This document shows, piece by piece, positions 59,151-64,000 of a stretch of DNA of 64,000 nt; positions within the stretch are counted from its first letter, which is position 1, and the number at the start of each line of letters is the position of its first letter. Under the pieces are notes generated by a model that was not told where the DNA came from, did not search any database, and saw only the letters and a list, made by a program, of their open reading frames with translations. This DNA is from Paenibacillus oceani. GTDB lineage: Bacteria > Bacillota > Bacilli > Paenibacillales > NBRC-103111. The translations under genes and the position numbers were made by a program. The stretch is from NCBI RefSeq assembly GCF_014705615.1, contig NZ_JACXJA010000001.1, positions 186,001-250,000 of the forward strand, read 5' to 3'.

Positions 59151-59590
59151 CGCTGCTGGACCGTATGATGGCAGGGGAACGAATCGAACCGCAAGTATGG
59201 TCCATACCGCCGCTGGAGGTGGTCACGCGTTTATCCACCGATGTGATCGCGGTCGGCGACCCTTATGTATCGGCGGCCATTCAGTACATCCGCGAGCATG
59301 CCTACGAGGATCTGAAAGTGGAGGACGTCCTGCGAGCGGTCCCGCTGTCGCGCCGGGCTTTGGACCACCGTTTTGTGCAGGCTTTGGGCCGCACCCTTCA
59401 TGAAGAAATCGTCGAAGTCCGGATGCGGCTCCTGATGCGTCTGCTGACCGAGACGGACTGGACCTTGGCGGTAATCGCCGAACGGTTAAGTTTCAAGCAT
59501 TCGGAATACATGGGCGTCGCCTTCAAAAAATGTACCGGCTTATCGCCCGGCGCCTACAGGGAGAAGCATTCGTCCATGAAGCAGGGCTAG
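59141..59590 (+). pseudogene. 5'-truncated XylR-like regulator
   Basis: A 149-residue remnant equal to the C-terminal third of XylR-type regulators (LacI-like sensor fused to an AraC HTH): VWSIPPLEVVTRLSTDVIAV, AIQYIREHAYEDLKVEDVLR, AVPLSRRALDHRFVQALGRT, LAVIAERLSFKHSEYMGVAF. The sensor domain is gone. The DNA-binding part is intact and could be translated from the ATG at 59141, but no ribosome site is seen. Confidence 0.8.
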
Positions 59591-59677
59591 CCGACCCGGC
59601 TCCGGGCCGCTTGCAGGCGGGAGGTCCCCCGGTGACTGCCGTAAACGGTTCAGCCGGCAGCGTATGGGCTCTATTAC

Positions 59678-59870
59678 GAGATAAGAGTCTCTGCCACCCT
59701 CTATTTTCGGCAAATTGGAAAAAACGATGCGATTAAAGGCGGTTTGCACCACTTATTTCAACCAACTGACCCTGTCTGCAACCTCTTGCCGATTTTAAGA
59801 GCTTCAAACCGCTCTTATTTCCCCACTCAAGCGGGTTTCAGACAAAATAAAGGGTACAAACCACCTCTAC
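59678..59870. repeat. Interspersed hairpin repeat, site R2
   Basis: Close relative of the site at 29755-29955, sharing GAGTCTCTG, CCTCTATTTTCGGC, GGCGGTTTGCAC, TTGCCGATTTTA, AACCGCTCTTATT and AAGCGGGTTTC in order. Non-coding; lies between the XylR remnant and the beta-helix gene. Confidence 0.75.
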
Positions 59871-59888
59871 CCAGCCCCACCCTGCCGC

Positions 59889-59934
59889 AAAAAAGCCCGA
59901 ATCCCCGCGCCCGCTGAAAAGCCGTTTTCAGCGG
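59889..59934 (-). terminator. Terminator of the beta-helix gene
   Basis: Minus strand CCGCTGAAAA-CGGC-TTTTCAGCGG (perfect 10-bp stem), then a G-rich stretch and GGGCTTTTTT, about 95 bp after the stop. Confidence 0.65.
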
Positions 59935-60031
59935 CCCCGGATATCCGAGCCCTCCAGCGGCGCCCACGCGTCACGCGTCTGCCTTCTAATCGCGGGGATG
60001 CATCCGCCTTCCGGTGAAGCGGCCGTCCGCT

Positions 60032-61786
60032 CTACAGCTTCACTCTCGCTTCGCCCGCCGGCGTTCGGTATACGCGGCCCGCCTCCAAGCTTCCCGCTCC
60101 CGCAGAGGCGTCGTCCGCATATCCCGGCGCATGAACCGTCAATCCGTATACGACGGACGCATTCGCGTAATCGGACAATAGCGGGGCGGAACCGATCGCG
60201 CTGGCAAACCCTTCGATCCGCGCATTATGCTGCTTGTTTCGGAATTTGCAGTATACCGTAGTTTTGGCAGCAATCGCCGGCGTCAGCACCAGACCCGAGG
60301 TTACGATATCCGTGTAGATTCCGATTTCCGTATCGCGCACCTTGAGATCGTCCGATTTGCTGGCGGTTACGGCGTTCGTACACGTGCCGATCTGCCGGAT
60401 GCCCACGAATTCGCTGTTCAGCGTAGAGAACACATCGTCGGTTATCGTATCGGCTTCGAAAAAACGGGTGAACGAGACCAGGCTGGTACAATCGCCGATA
60501 AACGTCCCGCCGTCGATTACAACATTGGACCAATCACCCATGAACAGAGAACCGATAGCGCCGTATTCCGGGTCGTTATGCAGCGAGAAGCTGCCGATGC
60601 GCACGTTGGAGCCGCGGTCGGATACGAACGCGCCGTGAGGACGATTGTACTTGACCGACTTTCCGCAATTGCGGGCCGCCACTTGCTGAACGACGTGCTG
60701 CATCTTCGCGCCGGGATGCGGATAGCCGGCGGTATTGCCGAACAGCCCGATCACCGTCTCGCACCGCTCCGCCACGACACTGTGGACGACGACTCCGGTG
60801 TCCTCCTGATTCGTTCCGCCCGCCAGACAGAGCGCCATATAACAGTCGATCGCGATAATCCCGCCGATGACGGCTTTCCTGCCGCCGTACAGGGACAGGT
60901 TGACGCCGGCTTCGCACGTAACCGCCCTTCCCCCTTTGCGGGATTTATCGTGCAACGCATTTTTGACCGTGATGCTGCCCGCATGCCATTCCGTATGATT
61001 TCTCCGCAAATACAGCCCGCCCTGGGCCGGAATAAAACTGCAATCGACCTTCAGCTCGGGGATATGCACGTTTTTGGCCCCGGGTACGCCGGTTACCGCC
61101 GCATCATAGGTCGTTTGCGCAATCACTTTCAACCAATTGGGTCCGCCGAATGTCGAGTTGTTCCACAGCGTAATCGACTCGCTGATCCCGTAGGCTTCGC
61201 CCGCCCAGTCCAGCACGACGGTTCCGCCGCCCTGCTTCTTCAATTGCAGCGCCATGGCCTGAAGCTGCGGGTACGAATCGGTAGCACCGTTGTCGCCTTT
61301 TGCGCCGTATCGGGTGGCAAGCAGCCCGCCCGTCTTGCGGAGCACCGCGATATTGCCATTCGCCAAAACATGGTCGCCGAAGCCGTCCGGCGTTCCCGAG
61401 AAATCAGCCGGCTCCACGATGTCGTAATACGCTCCGCCCAGCGGTCCGAGCGGTGTCGCCTCCCACCCTGCATAATAGGAGACGGTGGATGCGATCTTCC
61501 CTGCAGGGATGTCGGCCAGCTTCATCTCCGCCACATGGTCGAAGCTGTACAGCGGCGAGCAGCAGCCCTCCTGATCCGGACCATATACGGCATTCGTCAC
61601 GGTATGGCCCGGGTAGGCCATCGCCGCCGCTCCCGCATGACCGGTAGCTTCCCCGAACCAGAGACCCGCTGCGGCGGCGGCCCCCGCAACCGATAAGGAT
61701 GCCAATACTTCCCTCCTGCTTAAAGCGCGTCGTCCCTTACTTCCATCACCCGCCCGTGCAAAGTCTTCCGTCGATTTCGTCGTCAT
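60032..61786 (-). CDS. Second Tat-exported beta-helix protein
   Basis: A 584-residue protein with a twin-Arg signal (ALSRREVLASLSVAGAAAA, RR at 24-25). After residue 160 it has the pectate_lyase_3-like opening (LATRYGAKGDNGATDSYPQL, GGGTVVLDWAGEAYGISESI) and beta-helix repeats (NVHIPELKVDCSF, GSITVKNALHDKS, NVVIDGGTFIGDC). It is distantly like the protein at 25076-27043. Predicted extracellular polysaccharide-binding or -cleaving protein; active site not identified. It lies between regulator remnants. Confidence 0.75.
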   Translation of the reverse strand: MTTKSTEDFARAGDGSKGRRALSRREVLASLSVAGAAAAAGLWFGEATGHAGAAAMAYPGHTVTNAVYGPDQEGCCSPLYSFDHVAEMKLADIPAGKIASTVSYYAGWEATPLGPLGGAYYDIVEPADFSGTPDGFGDHVLANGNIAVLRKTGGLLATRYGAKGDNGATDSYPQLQAMALQLKKQGGGTVVLDWAGEAYGISESITLWNNSTFGGPNWLKVIAQTTYDAAVTGVPGAKNVHIPELKVDCSFIPAQGGLYLRRNHTEWHAGSITVKNALHDKSRKGGRAVTCEAGVNLSLYGGRKAVIGGIIAIDCYMALCLAGGTNQEDTGVVVHSVVAERCETVIGLFGNTAGYPHPGAKMQHVVQQVAARNCGKSVKYNRPHGAFVSDRGSNVRIGSFSLHNDPEYGAIGSLFMGDWSNVVIDGGTFIGDCTSLVSFTRFFEADTITDDVFSTLNSEFVGIRQIGTCTNAVTASKSDDLKVRDTEIGIYTDIVTSGLVLTPAIAAKTTVYCKFRNKQHNARIEGFASAIGSAPLLSDYANASVVYGLTVHAPGYADDASAGAGSLEAGRVYRTPAGEARVKL

Positions 61787-62059
61787 CCTCGCTCCACTCC
61801 CCGCTGGCTATTGAATGGACTGCCCCAATTCCCTTCCTTTGCCGCTCCAACCGCTTGCCCGGCCCGGCGGCCCCTCGCTTTCCTCATCCGGCGAGTCCTG
61901 CTCCCGATTACACCTTAATCATACTGAACCGCCCGGCAGGCTGTCGTTAGATGATCTGAACCTATCATCGCTTTCAGGCTCTATAAGAAACCGCTTTCTT
62001 ATTATCGCTTCACCTCCTTCGTTGCACAAAACTGACCTGCGGAGCGAAACTGCGTGCAA
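61787..62059. other. Upstream region of the beta-helix gene, no gene seen
   Basis: About 270 bp, Pro-codon-like C/T-rich DNA without a clear promoter pair. No repeat found. Confidence 0.35.
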
Positions 62060-62085
62060 CAAAAAAAGCCTGAAGTACCCAGGCT
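62060..62085 (-). terminator. Terminator of the AraC remnant
   Basis: Minus strand AGCCTG-GGTACTT-CAGGCT followed by TTTTTT, directly after the stop codon. Confidence 0.85.
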
Positions 62086-62087
62086 CT

Positions 62088-62570
62088 CTACTTGGCGCCG
62101 GCGCGCCCGCGATTCAGTTCTTCTCTCCACTGGCTGGGACTGCACCCGAACTTCTGTTTGAACAGTCGGGAAAAGTAATGCAGGCTGTTGAACCCCGTCG
62201 ATTCCGCAATTTGCTGGATGCCCATCTCGGTATTCGCCAAATAACTGACAGCGGCGCTCAGCCGCAGCTTGTTCAAATAATGCATCGGCGTAACGCCCGC
62301 CTCGTTCTTGAACGCCCGGACGAGATAGGACGGATTGAAGTGCACCCGTTTGGCCAGCAGCGTCAAGTCGAGCGGGTCGTAGTAGTTCGTCTCCATATAC
62401 CGGATCAGCCATTGAATCGACTGCCGCGTGGCCGGGTCCTGCTCACCGCCTGCGTCCAACCCCTCGCGGAAATAGCGGCGGATCAAAAGCAGCGTTTTGC
62501 GGATGTCGAGCAGCGCGATTTCTTCGTCGAAGGGTACGTCCTTTTTATGACGCAGCGTTTGGACGGTCAA
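62088..62570 (-). pseudogene. N-terminally truncated AraC-family regulator
   Basis: A 160-residue AraC HTH protein (about 55-155: LDLTLLAKRVHFNPSYLVRA, GVTPMHYLNKLRLSAAVSYL, GIQQIAESTGFNSLHYFSRL). The sensor domain is missing: a stop in frame at 62652 and the desaturase gene at 62683 leave no room. The first codon would be TTG without a ribosome site, and a neighbouring frame seems to carry a few more residues (GELLAADARLF), consistent with a frameshifted, cut-off gene. Confidence 0.75.
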
Positions 62571-62682
62571 GCCGGAGCCAGAAGCCGGCCCCGCAACGGG
62601 AAAAGACGGGCGTCCGCTGCAAGCAGCTCGCCCGTCTCCGTATCGATCCCTTCATCTCCAAGCGCCGGTGCGGCGGAGACCG

Positions 62683-63720
62683 TTATACCTTCTGCACCTT
62701 CGTTGTCCGTCTTGGCTTGCGCTTCGCCAGAAGCGGCTTGATCTCTTGAAAGCTTAAAAATTGTTGGGTTTGCTCGTTCCATACCCGGTGGCGAAGCGAT
62801 CGTAAGCTCGTCGTTAGCGTAATGGTCTGCACATCCTGCAAGCGCGGATTCAGATTATGCACTGATTCCAAGTGATAATTAGGCACGCGCGGACTGAGAT
62901 GGTGGATGTGATGGAATCCGATGTTGCCGGTAATCCAGCGCAGCACGGTAGGCAGCTTGTAGTAGGAGCTTCCCTGCATCGCCGCTTTTACATAATCCCA
63001 GTTCTCATCCCGTTCGTAATAGGTGTCTTCAAACTGGTGCTGCACATAAAACAACCAGATGCCCGCCATGCCCGACAAAAAGAAAATCGGCCCCTGTACG
63101 AGCAAGTACGCCTGCCAGCCGACGAGCCAGATAAGCAGACCCGCGATTCCTACAATACTAGCATTGGTTATATACGTATTCATCCGCTCTTTGACCCCGG
63201 CGCGTTTCCGGTTAAAGCGGTAGTCGATCAGGAAAATATAGATAGGTCCGATGACAAACATAATAAACGGATTGCGATACAGCCTATAAAACAGTCGGAC
63301 CGGCCACGAGGATTCTACATATTCTTCGACCGTCATCGTCCAGATATCCCCGACTCCCCGCTTGCTCAGATTTCCGCTGGAAGCATGATGGACGGAGTGG
63401 GTATGACGCCATTGATGGAACGGACAGAAGGTCATAATGCCTGTGATCGTCCCGACGATTTCGTTCGCCATCTTGTTTTTGAAAAACGATTTATGACAGC
63501 AATCATGAAAAATGATAAACACCCGGACCAGAAAGCCGCCTGCGGGGATCACCAGGGCAAGGGTAAGCCAATACGAAACCGATAAACTCAGATAAGCCAA
63601 TATCCATAGAAGAACGAACGGCCCAATCGTATTAATAATCTGCCGCACACTAACGTTGATTTGCGGTCTTTCATAGGGCGCAATTTCTTTGCGCCAGCCG
63701 TACTGTTCCTCTTGCTGCAT
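62683..63720 (-). CDS. des: Membrane fatty acid desaturase
   Basis: A 345-residue acyl-lipid desaturase. Three His boxes are in place: HDCCH (72-76), HTHSVHH (107-113) and HHIHH (near 279), which bind the di-iron centre. Four TM helices surround them. Size equals B. subtilis Des (delta-5 desaturase, induced by cold via DesKR). ATG 63720 is preferred over upstream ATGs because GGAGAGGAAG lies before it and the family starts there. It keeps membranes fluid at low temperature. Confidence 0.92.
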   Translation of the reverse strand: MQQEEQYGWRKEIAPYERPQINVSVRQIINTIGPFVLLWILAYLSLSVSYWLTLALVIPAGGFLVRVFIIFHDCCHKSFFKNKMANEIVGTITGIMTFCPFHQWRHTHSVHHASSGNLSKRGVGDIWTMTVEEYVESSWPVRLFYRLYRNPFIMFVIGPIYIFLIDYRFNRKRAGVKERMNTYITNASIVGIAGLLIWLVGWQAYLLVQGPIFFLSGMAGIWLFYVQHQFEDTYYERDENWDYVKAAMQGSSYYKLPTVLRWITGNIGFHHIHHLSPRVPNYHLESVHNLNPRLQDVQTITLTTSLRSLRHRVWNEQTQQFLSFQEIKPLLAKRKPRRTTKVQKV

Positions 63721-63918
63721 GTGTAATAACTTCCTCTCCTCGACCCCGGTATACCCGAACTTATTTTGTCCTAATCCTATTATTACGCTCAGATGGGTCA
63801 TAAGTTTCAGTTTTTTAGAAATAAACCCGCAGATTCTTCTTCCTTTAATGTAAAAATCCCCCATTTTCGCATTGACGCGTGTCCGGAGGATTGCATTTGG
63901 GTTGAACGATGCTCATTA

Positions 63919-64000
63919 TCAAGCAGGACGAACGGCAATATACAAATGAACGACTGCGTGTTGAGGATCGAACTGCCGGGTGTCGTACAGCTCGAAGTCT
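63919..64000 (-). CDS. 3' end of a gene with GyrI-like effector-binding domain
   Basis: The last 26 codons of a minus-strand gene that continues past the window: DFELYDTRQFDP ... VVHLYIAVRPA then TGA. The E-x-YD-x-RF-DP ... (D/H)-x-YI-V pattern ends many GyrI/AraC effector-binding proteins. The DNA between it and the desaturase start (63721-63918) shows nothing. Confidence 0.5.
   Translation of the reverse strand, partial: DFELYDTRQFDPQHAVVHLYIAVRPA

Noticed and set aside
60227-61696. A 489-codon open frame on the plus strand opposite the Tat beta-helix gene
   Set aside because: Antisense shadow; low-complexity Arg/His-rich product and no start signal.
1-64000. CRISPR arrays, tRNA or rRNA genes
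   Set aside because: No regularly spaced identical repeats with unique spacers and no recognisable tRNA or rRNA segments were found by eye on either strand.

Overview
The window is chromosomal DNA from a high-GC, low-branching Firmicute of the Paenibacillus type. The evidence is: strong AGGAGG-type ribosome binding sites before nearly every gene, many Firmicute families (ECF sigma, PadR/ABC, YjlC-NDH-2, DesA-type desaturase, AguA/AguB, GPH transporter under a perfect CcpA box), large membrane-anchored AraC regulators, and Tat-exported beta-helix proteins. No rRNA, tRNA or CRISPR array was seen.

Region 1 (1-16.4 kb) is the most interesting part. The minus strand carries an uninterrupted contractile-tail operon in PBSX (xkd) order: tail terminator-like fusion, small protein, sheath, tube, tail assembly chaperone with a -1 frameshift site, tape measure, LysM baseplate protein, XkdQ, XkdR, XkdS, baseplate J, YmfQ/XkdU, two tandem-duplicated receptor-binding fibres and a last structural protein. 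No capsid, portal, terminase, integrase or replication gene lies between the regulators and the tail genes. The element therefore looks like a headless tail particle (tailocin) derived from a PBSX-like ancestor. It is led by a Cys-rich sigma-like activator (minus strand) and a divergent plus-strand module: XRE repressor, ImmA/IrrE metalloprotease and a stand-alone S24/LexA-like fold without the catalytic dyad. The shared control region has a sigma-A promoter whose 17-bp spacer overlaps a perfect GTACGCG-N3-CGCGTAC operator, plus three LexA-type boxes. Lysis genes, if present, lie beyond position 1.

Region 2 (16.5-22 kb) holds a MarR-controlled heterodimeric ABC exporter, YwbE and a VTT membrane protein. 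Region 3 (22-30 kb) has two orphan solute-binding lipoproteins, a Tat-exported beta-helix protein and a divergent two-TM AraC regulator. Region 4 (30-47 kb) contains a DAACS symporter, an ECF sigma/TPR operon, an AT-rich AbrB-RelE toxin-antitoxin pair, a PadR-ABC operon, a K+ channel, a DUF4097 lipoprotein, a VOC protein, a LysR/YeiH pair, YjlC-NDH-2 and a nuclease-helicase. Region 5 (47-54 kb) has a sugar transporter/ChbG deacetylase operon under CcpA, the agmatine-to-putrescine genes aguA-aguB, and an FMN reductase. Region 6 (53.5-64 kb) has a TetR gene with an apparent CTG start and a MITE at its 3' end, a Tat-exported nitroreductase-like protein, two sugar-type dehydrogenases, a decayed SBP/XylR/AraC region with a second Tat beta-helix protein, and a fatty acid desaturase.

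Intergenic DNA carries a dispersed repeat family (five sites) built of AATAAGAG...CTCTTATT-like hairpin units, a 168-bp MITE with 19-bp inverted ends, and a 28-29 bp minisatellite.
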